NCBI RefSeq assembly: GCF_015265375.1 | Contig: NZ_JABZXW010000013.1 | Span: 1-40,442, forward strand | DNA: 40,442 nucleotides | Origin: Rothia sp. (in: high G+C Gram-positive bacteria) | GTDB lineage: Bacteria > Actinomycetota > Actinomycetes > Actinomycetales > Micrococcaceae | Direction of reading: 5' to 3' | Shown: positions 24,172-32,607 of the stretch, piece after piece | Layout of the letters: every line of letters begins with the position of its first letter | How positions within the stretch are numbered: position 1 is the first letter of the stretch | Made by a program: the position numbers and the translations under genes | The notes under the pieces: generated by a model | Database searches by the model: none | The model's input: only the letters and a program-made list of their open reading frames with translations | Told to the model about the DNA's origin: nothing

Positions 24172-24882
24172 CTAAACGTTGAGGCCGGAGCCGCTTCCGC
24201 CTGAGGAACCGGGAGAAGTCGTCGAGGAACTCTTCGTCTCAACGGTGACCCTCCACGCATCGTCTCGATAGCTCAACACAAAAGTGACCTCATCATTACT
24301 GGAATCACCGCTCGTCTCAGCCAGACGAATGTCCCTGTCCTCGGGCACGTAATGGAGAACGGCATCCTTATGGCTACGGGCAATACCCTTCCAGCGGTAC
24401 TGCTCATCGTTAACCTTCTGCGGGGTCTCTTCGGTCAGGTCAGCCACGAGCGGCGTCTCGGTGCCGTACATCCACCCCTCATTCTTTGCGTACAACTCTA
24501 CGTATGCCTTCATCTTCTGCACGTAGATGCCGTCCAGGTCCACGTCCTTGAACGGGGTAGCGTCGCCAGTAACCGTCAGGTAGTTCAGGGCTGCGACCCA
24601 GTAGCCCAGCGCCGCATACATGCCCGAGGTCGTCTTTGACTTTATATTCACGGGAGGAACGGGCATAGGCGGGTTCTCCGCCTTCTTCGTGCTGCTTGCG
24701 GGGCGGTACGTTCCGGTGGACTTGTAGCTATTGAACTTCATCTCGCCCTTGTAGGGGCGCATCGGGTCAACCACGCTCGGGTCCTCCAGCGGGCGAATAT
24801 CGCTGGCGCAGGCGGTTAGGGAGGCGAGCGCGGCAGTGGCGGCAACGCCCAGGGCGGTGCGTCGGGTAACGAAGGTAGGCAT
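24172..24882 (-). CDS. DUF6318-like lipoprotein 3
   Basis: A 236-residue paralog closely related to lipoprotein 2, with the same length, RR signal, lipobox LTAC and no stalk. Signature AALGYWVAALNYLTVTGD and NEGWMYGTETP, then RYRWKGI-type strand (here QYRWKGIARS). The tail is Gly/Ser-rich. Just downstream (24119-24131 and 24150-24162) TATCTTCCTATAC is present as a direct repeat of unknown meaning. Confidence 0.75.
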   Translation of the reverse strand: MPTFVTRRTALGVAATAALASLTACASDIRPLEDPSVVDPMRPYKGEMKFNSYKSTGTYRPASSTKKAENPPMPVPPVNIKSKTTSGMYAALGYWVAALNYLTVTGDATPFKDVDLDGIYVQKMKAYVELYAKNEGWMYGTETPLVADLTEETPQKVNDEQYRWKGIARSHKDAVLHYVPEDRDIRLAETSGDSSNDEVTFVLSYRDDAWRVTVETKSSSTTSPGSSGGSGSGLNV

Positions 24883-25015
24883 GGGAACCCCTCAATAGTT
24901 TGTTCGTGTGCTTTTAAGCGTACCCGAGCAGATTTGTTGACACGTTCAAAGCCGGCACATGCTCATCTGGGGGAATAGTTCAACACGACCGTACGCAGGC
25001 CATGCAAACAAAAAG

Positions 25016-25059
25016 GGGAAGCTCCCGCACGCAGCCTCAACTGCATTCGAGAGCTTCCC
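25016..25059 (-). terminator. Terminator after lipoprotein 4
   Basis: GGGAAGCTC (25016-25024) pairs with GAGCTTCCC (25051-25059). On the minus strand it lies 30 bp after the stop, and the arm is followed by CTTTTTG. Confidence 0.75.
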
Positions 25060-25088
25060 TCATCACTATAAATGACTAGGAACGCGGG

Positions 25089-25856
25089 TTAGGCACTAGC
25101 GCTACTCGCCTCTGAAGAGGGGGAATCAGCTTCTTCATCACTGAGTAAGAACCAGGCGCCATCCTTATAGTCAAACGGAAAATTGGTTGCCTCGCTCTTG
25201 GCCGATCCATCAACCAGAGGAACAGGGTCATGACCCTCAACGTGAGCCTTTGCATTGGGATCATAGATAATGCGTCCGAGCCAATCGTAACGGTTGGGAC
25301 CGCCCTCAACTTTTTTGGGAGCATCAGTCAGCAGCTGAATGGTAACCGGCGCATCCGTGTCATACACCCAGCCCTTACCGGAAGAGTAGATAAGAACAGC
25401 ATTGGCGTGATCGTTCGCATAGCGGCCTTCAGGGTCAGCCTTCTTGAGCGGCTCGAAATCGCCGGTCATGAACATGTAGTTGAAGCTTGCCACCCAGTAG
25501 CAGAGGAACTGGTACATGCCCTCAACGGTCGCCTCGTTCATCTTCTCCGGAACAACAGGCTTCGGCACGTTCTGCGCTTTCTTCTCAGCCGTGGCAGGAA
25601 CGTACTCGCCGTTCTTCTCATACTTGTCGAGCTTTACGGTACCCTTGTACGACTTCTTAGCGGAAGTAGTTGCAGATGCTGAGGCGGATGCGCTTGCAGA
25701 CTCAGAAGCGCTGGCACTCGCCGAAGCCTCACCGGAAGGGGAAGAAGAGCTATCAGCCAGCGGGCGGATATCGCTAGCGCAAGCAGTCAACGCCGCAGCC
25801 GCGCCGGCACCGGTAGCAGCCGCTAGTGCGGCACGTCGAGAAAGGAAAGTCGTCAT
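25089..25856 (-). CDS. DUF6318-like lipoprotein 4, Ser-Ala stalk
   Basis: A 255-residue paralog. Signal with SRRAAL and lipobox LTAC, then ASDIRPLADSS and a roughly 30-residue alternating Ser-Ala stalk. The domain starts with YKGTVKLDKYEKNGEYVPAT and has QFLCYWVASFNYMFMTGD and SGKGWVYDTDAP. A Ser/Ala tail ends it. The stalk would hold the domain away from the membrane or through the cell wall (inference). It lies about 240 bp upstream of lipoprotein 3 with its own terminator between, so it is probably transcribed alone. Confidence 0.76.
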   Translation of the reverse strand: MTTFLSRRAALAAATGAGAAAALTACASDIRPLADSSSSPSGEASASASASESASASASASATTSAKKSYKGTVKLDKYEKNGEYVPATAEKKAQNVPKPVVPEKMNEATVEGMYQFLCYWVASFNYMFMTGDFEPLKKADPEGRYANDHANAVLIYSSGKGWVYDTDAPVTIQLLTDAPKKVEGGPNRYDWLGRIIYDPNAKAHVEGHDPVPLVDGSAKSEATNFPFDYKDGAWFLLSDEEADSPSSEASSASA

Positions 25857-25896
25857 CAGAAATCCTTAAATAGTGCGTATCAGAAGATGAGGAAAT

Positions 25897-26628
25897 TTAG
25901 CTGTTGTTATCCAGGAGCATGCGCCACATGCCCTCTTTGTACTCCATGATGAACTTGGTCGTATGCGGAACCGTCTTTTCTTCCTCAACGATAGTCGCAT
26001 CAGGCTCACCCTCAATGTGGTACTTAGCGGCAGGGTCATACGCGACGGTCACAAGCCACTCATAACGGTCCGGCTTATTAGCAACCGGCTGAAGCTCATT
26101 CTCCGCAATCTCAATCTTGTACGGCTGATCCGAACCGTAAATCCAACCCAGACCCGACTCATAGAGCTTAATCATGGTTCTAGAGTTCCTCAGAAAAGCC
26201 TTCGCCGGATCCGCCTTCATCAGCGGCTCAACATCGCCGGTCAGAATCAGATAGTTCTGGGAAGCAAGCCAATAGCCCATCAGCGCGTAGGCGCCCTCGG
26301 GGTTGTTCTCCTTCATCTTCTCCGGGATAAGAGGCATCGGCACGTTCTGTGCCGGCGCATTCGCAGTCGCAGGGATGTAGGTGCCGTTCCGCTCGTAGTT
26401 ATTGAACTTAATCGGACCCACATACGAGCCGGGCGTGTGATCATCAGCAGGAGAAGGAGACGCAGAGGCGCTCGCAGACGAGGAAGCCGAACCAGAAGCA
26501 GCACCGCCAGAGGAACCGCCCGAACTCTGCGACAGCGGGCGAATATCGCTAGCGCAAGAAGTCAGCGCAGCAAGAATACCGGTCGCACCCATGCCCAGGA
26601 GAGTACGTCGAGTGAAGAAGGTAGTCAT
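25897..26628 (-). CDS. DUF6318-like lipoprotein 5, Ser-Ala stalk
   Basis: A 243-residue paralog. The start at 26628 gives a proper signal (MTTFFTRRTLLGMGATG, lipobox LTSC); the longer frame adds 25 residues that do not fit a signal. A Ser/Gly/Ala stalk of about 35 residues precedes YVGPIKFNNYERNGTYIPAT. Signature ALMGYWLASQNYLILTGD, then SGLGWIYGSDQP and YEWLVTVAYDP. It ends only 40 bp before lipoprotein 4 begins, so read-through into it is possible. Confidence 0.76.
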   Translation of the reverse strand: MTTFFTRRTLLGMGATGILAALTSCASDIRPLSQSSGGSSGGAASGSASSSASASASPSPADDHTPGSYVGPIKFNNYERNGTYIPATANAPAQNVPMPLIPEKMKENNPEGAYALMGYWLASQNYLILTGDVEPLMKADPAKAFLRNSRTMIKLYESGLGWIYGSDQPYKIEIAENELQPVANKPDRYEWLVTVAYDPAAKYHIEGEPDATIVEEEKTVPHTTKFIMEYKEGMWRMLLDNNS

Positions 26629-26792
26629 CGGAAGCCCTTCGTTGGAGCCAATACAGAGCAAACCACGACGCCGTGCACCAGAGCATGCGTAGACGCCCTG
26701 CAAAGACCTATCAGTACGTCAATGTATACACTTTTAAGGTTACCCGAGAGCCACCTAATAGCCCCGTGACCGCCTCGAATGTTCAGAAAATT

Positions 26793-26831
26793 AAGACCCC
26801 ACACCCAGCGTTTTACCAGGTGCGGGGTCTT
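26793..26831 (-). terminator. Terminator after lipoprotein 6
   Basis: AAGACCCC and GGGGTCTT with inner CACC/GGTG form a stem across 26793-26831. On the minus strand it lies 58 bp after the stop of lipoprotein 6, with a TTAATTTT tail. Confidence 0.85.
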
Positions 26832-26889
26832 ACCGCATAAGAAATCACTACGAGAGCGAGCCCTCTGCAAGGTGGTAACTAGGCGGTAG

Positions 26890-27654
26890 CTAAGCGGCGC
26901 TCGACAGCTCCCACTTGCCGTCCTTGTACTCCAGACGGAACCTCGCCACCTTCTTCTTCGACTCATCAGCGCTCGTCGCCTTCTCAGGCTGACCCTCATA
27001 ATGCCGCATCATCTTCGGGTCCATGTAGGAATAGCCTTCCCAAATAAAGCGAGTATTGTCGCTACCCGGCACCTCACGAGGAGCATCCGTCAGTAGCTCA
27101 ACAATATACGGAGTTTCTGTACCGTACACCCAACCCAAACCCGACGCATACAGTTTCAGCGTGCCAGGATACTTCTCTATGCCGTAGCCATCATGGTAAA
27201 CAACCTCAATCGGTCCAGGGTCACCCGTCATCATCAAATAGTTCAAGCTAGCAAGCCAGAAACTCAAGAAAGCATACGCACCATCAACGCTGTGCTCCTT
27301 CATATTCGCCGGAGGAACAGGCTTCGGCATATTCTCAGCCTTATGCGTAACACTCGCCGGAACATACTCGCCGGTCTTCTCATAGCTATCGAACTTCATC
27401 GGACCCTTATAGGACTTACCTGAAGACGGAAGACCCGAAGCAGCAGAAGCACTCGCAGACGCTGAAACAGAAGGAGAAGCCGAAGCACTTGCAGAAGCAG
27501 ACGCAGTTTCGGAGGCGGTCGCCGCCTCCGACGGAGAAGCCGAGCCGGTACCACCAGCCAACGGGCGAATATCACTAGCGCACGCAGTCAACGCAGAGAG
27601 CGTACCCGCAACAGCAACACCCAAGGCGGTACGTCGAGTGAAGAAAGTAGTCAT
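26890..27654 (-). CDS. DUF6318-like lipoprotein 6, Ser-Ala stalk
   Basis: A 254-residue paralog. The start at 27654 (AAGGACTTCTG before ATG) gives MTTFFTRRTALGVAVAG and lipobox LTAC; the extended frame reads the promoter region. A long Ser-Ala stalk (about 45 residues) leads to YKGPMKFDSYEKTGEYVPAS. Signature AFLSFWLASLNYLMMTGD and SGLGWVYGTETP. Upstream it shares the TACATTGACGT block with lipoprotein 5 (26717-26730, 27733-27746), so the two probably have a common promoter type. Confidence 0.76.
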   Translation of the reverse strand: MTTFFTRRTALGVAVAGTLSALTACASDIRPLAGGTGSASPSEAATASETASASASASASPSVSASASASAASGLPSSGKSYKGPMKFDSYEKTGEYVPASVTHKAENMPKPVPPANMKEHSVDGAYAFLSFWLASLNYLMMTGDPGPIEVVYHDGYGIEKYPGTLKLYASGLGWVYGTETPYIVELLTDAPREVPGSDNTRFIWEGYSYMDPKMMRHYEGQPEKATSADESKKKVARFRLEYKDGKWELSSAA

Positions 27655-27859
27655 CAGAAGTCCTTCGTCGGATTCTTCACCCACAAAGCCGTCAGTACGG
27701 GGCTCACAACCTGCAGGCAAAGACCACATGTAGTACGTCAATGTATATACGTTAAGCGTACCCGAGGCACCCTCCGCCAACTCAGAACATTTGTTGAGTT
27801 TCCCCCTGGGTGTTCCCTGGGTTTCCGCAGAGTTCTGGCAGCGTTTCGGCAAAAAGAAA

Positions 27860-27902
27860 CCCCCGCCCACGGTGCATTACCGCAGGCGGGGGAGAAGCCT
27901 AT
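27860..27902 (-). terminator. Terminator after lipoprotein 7
   Basis: CCCCCGCC (27860-27867) and GGCGGGGG (27895-27902) form an 8-bp GC stem. On the minus strand the arm is followed by GTTTCTTTTT. It lies 22 bp after the stop. Confidence 0.88.
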
Positions 27903-27924
27903 TCACGCTGTCAAAGACAATGGC

Positions 27925-28704
27925 CTAGACAGACGAAGAGCTACCAGAAGAAGCAGATGCAGAAGAGCCCTCATCGCCGGTAAGCATAAACCACTTACCG
28001 TCCTTGTACTCCACAGCAGCCTTCATCAGCTTGCCGTTCGGACTAGAAGACGTCTTAAAAGGTAGGTCAGACTTGCCCTCACGATGAATCTTTGCATCGG
28101 CACTGTAGTTCATGTAGCCCGGCCAGTTGTAACGGGTACTGCTACCGGAAGCCTTCTGCGGTGAACTACTAATCAACTCCATAGTAACCGGGGTGTCCGT
28201 ACCGTACATCCAACCCAGATTACTCTCGTACATCAACGTAAATTCCTGCAGGCTCTTCGCATACACATCTGCAGGGTCAGCCTTCTTCATCGGCTCAGCA
28301 TCACCGGTCATCAGCACATAGTTGAAGCTCGCCAGCCAGTAGCCAATGAACGCATACATGCCGTCAACACTCTGCTCGTTCATGTTCGCCGGAACGAGAG
28401 GCTTGGGCACATTCTGTGCCTTCTTCTCAGCCGTGGCAGGAACGTACTCACCCTTCTTCTCGAAGTTATCGAACTTCACAAGGCCCTTATAGGACTTGTC
28501 GGAAGAGGAAGACGAAGCCGATGCTGAGGCGCTCGCGGATGCGCTTTCGGACGCACTCGCCGAAGCCTCACCGGAGGGGGAACTATCAGCCAGCGGACGG
28601 ATATCGCTAGCGCACGCAGTCAATGCCGCCAGTACACCGGCACCGGTAGCACCCAACGCCACGCGACGGCTCACACCAGCAGAGACGGGGGAAGGGCTCA
28701 TCAT
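27925..28704 (-). CDS. DUF6318-like lipoprotein 7, Ser-Ala stalk
   Basis: A 259-residue paralog. The start at 28704 is chosen because GAAAGG lies 6 nt before tandem ATG codons; an upstream TTG lacks a site. Signal SRRVALGATGAGVLAAL with lipobox LTAC, then a Ser-Ala stalk and YKGLVKFDNFEKKGEYVPAT. Signature AFIGYWLASFNYVLMTGD and SNLGWMYGTDTP. Very similar to lipoprotein 8 in signal, ribosome binding site and upstream sequence, so the two are a recent duplication. Confidence 0.77.
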   Translation of the reverse strand: MMSPSPVSAGVSRRVALGATGAGVLAALTACASDIRPLADSSPSGEASASASESASASASASASSSSSDKSYKGLVKFDNFEKKGEYVPATAEKKAQNVPKPLVPANMNEQSVDGMYAFIGYWLASFNYVLMTGDAEPMKKADPADVYAKSLQEFTLMYESNLGWMYGTDTPVTMELISSSPQKASGSSTRYNWPGYMNYSADAKIHREGKSDLPFKTSSSPNGKLMKAAVEYKDGKWFMLTGDEGSSASASSGSSSSV

Positions 28705-28754
28705 TATCAGCCTTTCAAAAGAAGTCAGCAAAGGAAATTGAGTGAGTTGACACC

Positions 28755-28768
28755 CCCATCATACCGGC
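28755..28768 (-). promoter_or_regulatory. Putative -10 region shared by lipoproteins 7, 8 and 9
   Basis: On the minus strand GGTATGATGGGGGTGTCAAC (this gene), with TATTAT at the same place near 29776 for gene 8 and TATGAT near 30686 for gene 9, each followed by a conserved GTGTCAACTCAC-type block about 50 bp before the ATG. TATGAT/TATTAT fits a -10 box. No consistent -35 is seen. Confidence 0.4.
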
Positions 28769-28864
28769 AAAAACGCAGATACCCATTAACGGTCGTCATA
28801 TGGTGCCGATGACATAGCAACCTCACGCCGCTGCGAAGCATTACCGAGTTCCGGCAAAAAGAAA

Positions 28865-28895
28865 CCCCGCCCACGGTGCGTTACCGCGGGCGGGG
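28865..28895 (-). terminator. Terminator after lipoprotein 8
   Basis: CCCCGCCC (28865-28872) and GGGCGGGG (28888-28895) pair, with an inner ACGGT/ACCGC stem. The minus-strand tail is TTTCTTTTT. It is nearly the same as the terminator at 27860, duplicated with its gene. Confidence 0.88.
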
Positions 28896-28924
28896 GAGAA
28901 GCCTATCTCAAGCTCCCAGAAGGC

Positions 28925-29719
28925 TTAGACAGAAGAAGACTTGCTGGCGCTACCAGGCCCAGAAGAGCCATCCTCGTCGGTGAGCATAATCCACTTACCA
29001 TCCTTGTACTCCACGCCAACCTTCGTCAGATCCTGCGAGCTATCCTCCATAAAGGGCTCATCCGGACTCACGCCCTCAGTATGAACCTTGATGTCGGTGC
29101 TGTACCGCATGTATCCCAACCAGTCATAGCGAATTCGGCTACCGGAAATTTTCTGCGGCAAATTAGAAATCAGCTCAAGAGTAACCGGGGTATCCGCACC
29201 GTAGAGCCACCCCAGATTATTTTCATAGGCAGCCGTCAAATTCTGGTATTCCGTCAGTATGTCCGTAGACTCAGCCTTCTGCAACGGCTCAGGATCGCCA
29301 GTCATCAGCAGGTAGTTGAAGCTCGCCAACCAATAGCCGATGAACGCATAAATACCATCAATGCTCTGCTCGTTCATGTTCGCCGGAACGAGAGGCTTGG
29401 GCACGTTCTGTGCCTTCTGAGCGGCGGTCGCCGGAACGTACTCGCCCTTCTTCTCGAAGTTATCAAACTTTACGAAGCCCTTATAGGACTTGCTGGAAGA
29501 AGCAGAAGCCGAAGCGCTAGCCGAAGCACTGGGTGAGGCGCTAGCTGAAGCGCTCGGGGAGGCACTAGCAGAACCGGAAGCGGGGCTTGACGCTGAGCCA
29601 TCAGCCAGCGGGCGGATACTACCAGCACACGCAGTCAGTGCAGCCAGCACACCGGTGCCGGTCGCGCCCAACGCCACGCGGCGGCTCACACGGGTAGATA
29701 TGGGGGAAGGGCTCATCAT
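28925..29719 (-). CDS. DUF6318-like lipoprotein 8, longest Ser-Ala stalk group
   Basis: A 264-residue paralog. Start at 29719, again tandem ATG after GAAAGG. Signal SRRVALGATGTGVLAAL with lipobox LTAC, but AGSIRPL instead of ASDIRPL. The stalk (about residues 45-85) is built from repeated ASASPSAS-type units, encoded by imperfect 12-24 bp DNA repeats around 29505-29580 that could change length by slippage or recombination. Domain signature AFIGYWLASFNYLLMTGD and NNLGWLYGADTP. Confidence 0.77.
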   Translation of the reverse strand: MMSPSPISTRVSRRVALGATGTGVLAALTACAGSIRPLADGSASSPASGSASASPSASASASPSASASASASASSSKSYKGFVKFDNFEKKGEYVPATAAQKAQNVPKPLVPANMNEQSIDGIYAFIGYWLASFNYLLMTGDPEPLQKAESTDILTEYQNLTAAYENNLGWLYGADTPVTLELISNLPQKISGSRIRYDWLGYMRYSTDIKVHTEGVSPDEPFMEDSSQDLTKVGVEYKDGKWIMLTDEDGSSGPGSASKSSSV

Positions 29720-29861
29720 AATTGGCCTTTCAAAAGAGGTCAACAAAGGAAATAGAGTGAGTTGACACCCTTATAATACCCTAAAGTGCGTGAATGACTA
29801 TCAAATGTTGCTATTCATGTACTTTTGAGTAGAAGAAACCCAAAAAGCTGCAATTAGTGCA

Positions 29862-30632
29862 CTAGGAAGCCGAGGGGCTCGCAGAATCCGAGCTCTTATC
29901 AGCATCCTTATCCTTCTGAGTGCTCATAAACCAAGCACCCTCCTTATACTCCACAACAATCCGCATCGCCTGGCCCTGAGAATCCTCAGCCCCCACAAGG
30001 GACTTATCGCGGTTATCGCCCTCGGTCAGATGCCTCTTCGCATTCTGATCAACCAGGGAACGAGCACGCCAGAAATAACGAATACGGTCACCCTCAATCT
30101 GCGTGGGAGTATCCGTCAACAGGTACACAGACATCGGCTCACTCGTGTCATAAATCCAGCCGCGCCCCGTCTCGTAGAGCTTAACCATCGGCTCAAGCTC
30201 CTTATAGTAATCGCTGCTCGGATCCGTCTTCTTCAACGGCTCAATATCACCCGTCAACGCCAAATAATTAAAACTAGAAATCCAATAGCCAATCAGTGCA
30301 TAAATACCGTCAACGCTCAGCTCCTGCACCTTCTCCGGCATGATCGGTTTGGGCACATTCTGCGCCTTCTTCTCAGCTGTGGCAGGCACATACTCGCCGT
30401 TCTTCTCAAAGTTATCGAACGTGACCTTACCCTTATACGACTTATTCGCAGGCGGCAGCGCCGGCGAAGCAGACGGGCTCGCCGAAGCACTCGCCGAGCC
30501 AGACTCAGCAACATCAGCCGGCGGATGCACCGTACGCGCACACGCACCCAACACGGCGGCAAGACCAACACCGCCCACACCCAACACGGCGCGGCGGCTC
30601 AAAGCGATGGACTTAGAAGAAGAGCTAGTCAT
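29862..30632 (-). CDS. DUF6318-like lipoprotein 9, Ser-Ala stalk
   Basis: A 256-residue paralog at the promoter-distal right end of the cluster. Start at 30632 (GAAAGA upstream; the longer frame has no signal). Signal ALSRRAVLGVGGVGLAAVL with lipobox LGAC. A short Ser-Ala-Pro stalk leads to YKGKVTFDNFEKNGEYVPAT. Signature ALIGYWISSFNYLALTGD and TGRGWIYDTSEP. It shares the GTGTCGACTC/GTGTCAACTC upstream block with genes 7 and 8. Confidence 0.76.
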   Translation of the reverse strand: MTSSSSKSIALSRRAVLGVGGVGLAAVLGACARTVHPPADVAESGSASASASPSASPALPPANKSYKGKVTFDNFEKNGEYVPATAEKKAQNVPKPIMPEKVQELSVDGIYALIGYWISSFNYLALTGDIEPLKKTDPSSDYYKELEPMVKLYETGRGWIYDTSEPMSVYLLTDTPTQIEGDRIRYFWRARSLVDQNAKRHLTEGDNRDKSLVGAEDSQGQAMRIVVEYKEGAWFMSTQKDKDADKSSDSASPSAS

Positions 30633-30767
30633 CAGCAGTCTTTCGAAGAGGTCAACAGATGAGGAGGAGTGAGTCGACACCCCCATCATACCGGGCACAC
30701 CTTAGAGCCACCCTAAAGCACATGTGAATAGCAAATAGCCTGGGAGAACTGGGCACGCATGAAGAAA

Positions 30768-30819
30768 CCCCGCGGCCCTTATTCCGAATATTTTCGAAGA
30801 AAGAACAACAGCCGCGGGG
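30768..30819 (-). terminator. Terminator after msrA
   Basis: CCCCGCGGC (30768-30776) pairs with GCCGCGGGG (30811-30819). The minus-strand tail is TTTCTTC. It lies 26 bp after the msrA stop. Confidence 0.8.
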
Positions 30820-30844
30820 CAAAACAACTGGAGGGGCGTGCAAC

Positions 30845-31366
30845 TTAGCGGAGCAGATGCGCAAAATTGCGGCGAGCCTTCGCAACCTTCGGGCTCACCA
30901 CAAACGCACAATAACCCTGCGCCGGGTTCAACGCGTAATAGTTCTGGTGGTAATCCTCAGCCTCGTGGAACACGCCCAGCGGCTTAATCTCCGTAACGAT
31001 GGGGGAGGAGTACAGCTGCTGAGCACGCGCCACCGCACGCTCAAACGCCTCACGCTGCTGCTCATCCGCGTAGAAAAGAACCGAACGGTACTGCGAACCG
31101 GTATCCGCACCCTGACGATCCCAGCTGGTCGGATCGTGGCTCGTGAAGAAAATATCCAACACCGTATCTAGGTCAATCACCTGCGGGTCGAAGCTGAGCT
31201 TCAGCGCTTCCTGGTGACCGGTCGTACCCGAACACACCGAACGATAATCAGGGTCGGGAGTCTCACCACCCGTATAACCGCAGACGCTCGCCTCAACCCC
31301 GCGGAACTGGCGGTATACCGCATCCAGGCACCAGAAACAGCCGCCAGCAAGAACAACATCAGTCAT
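30845..31366 (-). CDS. msrA: Peptide methionine sulfoxide reductase MsrA
   Basis: A 173-residue protein with the GCFWC motif (nucleophilic Cys10, with Cys13 next to it), the YTGGETPDPDY segment, GHQEAL and DYHQNYYALNP, all hallmarks of MsrA. It reduces methionine-S-sulfoxide in proteins using thioredoxin. Cys153 in GYCAFV may act as the resolving residue. There is no signal peptide, so it is cytoplasmic, and the length is normal. It stands alone, divergent from the NIF3 gene. An exported lipoprotein cluster next door could be incidental. Confidence 0.95.
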   Translation of the reverse strand: MTDVVLAGGCFWCLDAVYRQFRGVEASVCGYTGGETPDPDYRSVCSGTTGHQEALKLSFDPQVIDLDTVLDIFFTSHDPTSWDRQGADTGSQYRSVLFYADEQQREAFERAVARAQQLYSSPIVTEIKPLGVFHEAEDYHQNYYALNPAQGYCAFVVSPKVAKARRNFAHLLR

Positions 31367-31464
31367 GATTCCTCCTCGAACTATAAATCCACACTACCTG
31401 AAGAACACTGCTGAGCCGCATAATATTCCCGAGTTACCGCCGCGCCACCTGCCACAATAGAGGT

Positions 31465-32409
31465 ATGACTGAAAAACTTGAAACCCCCACCCTCGCAGAA
31501 GTCGTCGACGCCTTCCACACGCTCTTCCCGCCGCAGCTCGCCGCCGGATGGGACGCCTCCGGCCTCGTTGCCGGTCGTGCCGCCGCCAAAGTGAACACCG
31601 TCCTCTTCGCGGTAGACGCCCTCACCGCCACCGCCGAAGAAGCCGTAGCCGAAGGCGCGCAGCTGCTCATCACCCACCACCCGCTGCTGCTCCGCGGCGC
31701 AAAGTTCATCCCCGACAGCGACTACAAGGGCAACGTGCTGCACACCCTCATCGAAGGCGGATGTGGCCTGCTCGGCGCGCACACCAACGCAGATGCCGCC
31801 GTCGAAGGGGTGAATGAAGCACTCTGTGACGCTATCGGCCTCATCGACCGCGAACCGCTCACCGAAGCGCAAACCCAGGTACTCGACGGGCAGGAGCACG
31901 CGGTGGGCACCGGTCGCCTCGGCACCCTGCCCGAAGAGATCACCCTCAAGGAACTCGCTGAACGCCTCGCCGCGGCACTACCCGCAACCGCAGGTGGTCT
32001 GCGCATCGCCGGACGTGCCGACCAGCCGATCCGCCGCGTCGCCCTCTGCGGTGGTGCCGGTGACTCCCTCTTCGAGGCGGTACGCGCCACCGACGCGCAG
32101 GTGTACATTACCGCTGACCTGCGCCACCACCCCGCCAGCGAATTCCGTGAAACCGCACGAGTCGATGGCAGCAACATCGCGCTGATTGATTGCTCCCATC
32201 CCGCCAGCGAATCGCTGTGGTTGCGTTCGGCGGCCGACCGCCTGCGCGCCCTGCTTGCTGAGCGCGGCTTCACCATTGAAACGAAGCTGTCCGTACTGAA
32301 TACCGACCCGTGGGACTTCACCGTCTCCACCGGCGTGGCAACCGGTCAGGATGCGCACTCGGCAAGCACCGCCGCAGCCCCCGCGTGGACCAGCCTGACT
32401 GAAAAGTAA
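31465..32409 (+). CDS. NIF3/YqfO family dinuclear metal-binding protein
   Basis: A 314-residue NIF3-like protein. WDASGLVAG (residues about 28-36), ITHHPLLLRG with the metal-binding His pair, HTNADAA, and the C-terminal IDCSHPASE match the family. Members form toroidal hexamers and often act as GTP cyclohydrolase 1 type 2-like proteins, but the physiological substrate is unsettled. The C-terminal 30 residues are an Ala/Ser/Thr extension. The ribosome binding site is weak (AGAGGT). It is divergent from msrA. Confidence 0.9.
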   Translation: MTEKLETPTLAEVVDAFHTLFPPQLAAGWDASGLVAGRAAAKVNTVLFAVDALTATAEEAVAEGAQLLITHHPLLLRGAKFIPDSDYKGNVLHTLIEGGCGLLGAHTNADAAVEGVNEALCDAIGLIDREPLTEAQTQVLDGQEHAVGTGRLGTLPEEITLKELAERLAAALPATAGGLRIAGRADQPIRRVALCGGAGDSLFEAVRATDAQVYITADLRHHPASEFRETARVDGSNIALIDCSHPASESLWLRSAADRLRALLAERGFTIETKLSVLNTDPWDFTVSTGVATGQDAHSASTAAAPAWTSLTEK

Positions 32410-32472
32410 GCGCTGAAAATAGCTACTGAATAGCTACCAAGAAGCAGTCTTCAAAAATTTAGGCACAGTAAA

Positions 32473-32539
32473 GCCCGGTCTGTACGAGCCCGACAGGAAC
32501 CTCTCATCAAGGATCCTGACAGGAACGTGCAGACCGGGC
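32473..32539. terminator. Bidirectional terminator between NIF3 and SLH protein A
   Basis: GCCCGGTCTG (32473-32482) pairs with CAGACCGGGC (32530-32539). The large loop carries a direct repeat of GACAGGAAC (32491-32499, about 32517-32525). It separates convergent genes. Confidence 0.65.
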
Positions 32540-32607
32540 ATTACTTCTGCGGGAGCAATACTCTGCAGGGCTTGGGGTACCAAGCGCAGGGGGGGGGCTA
32601 AATGACC

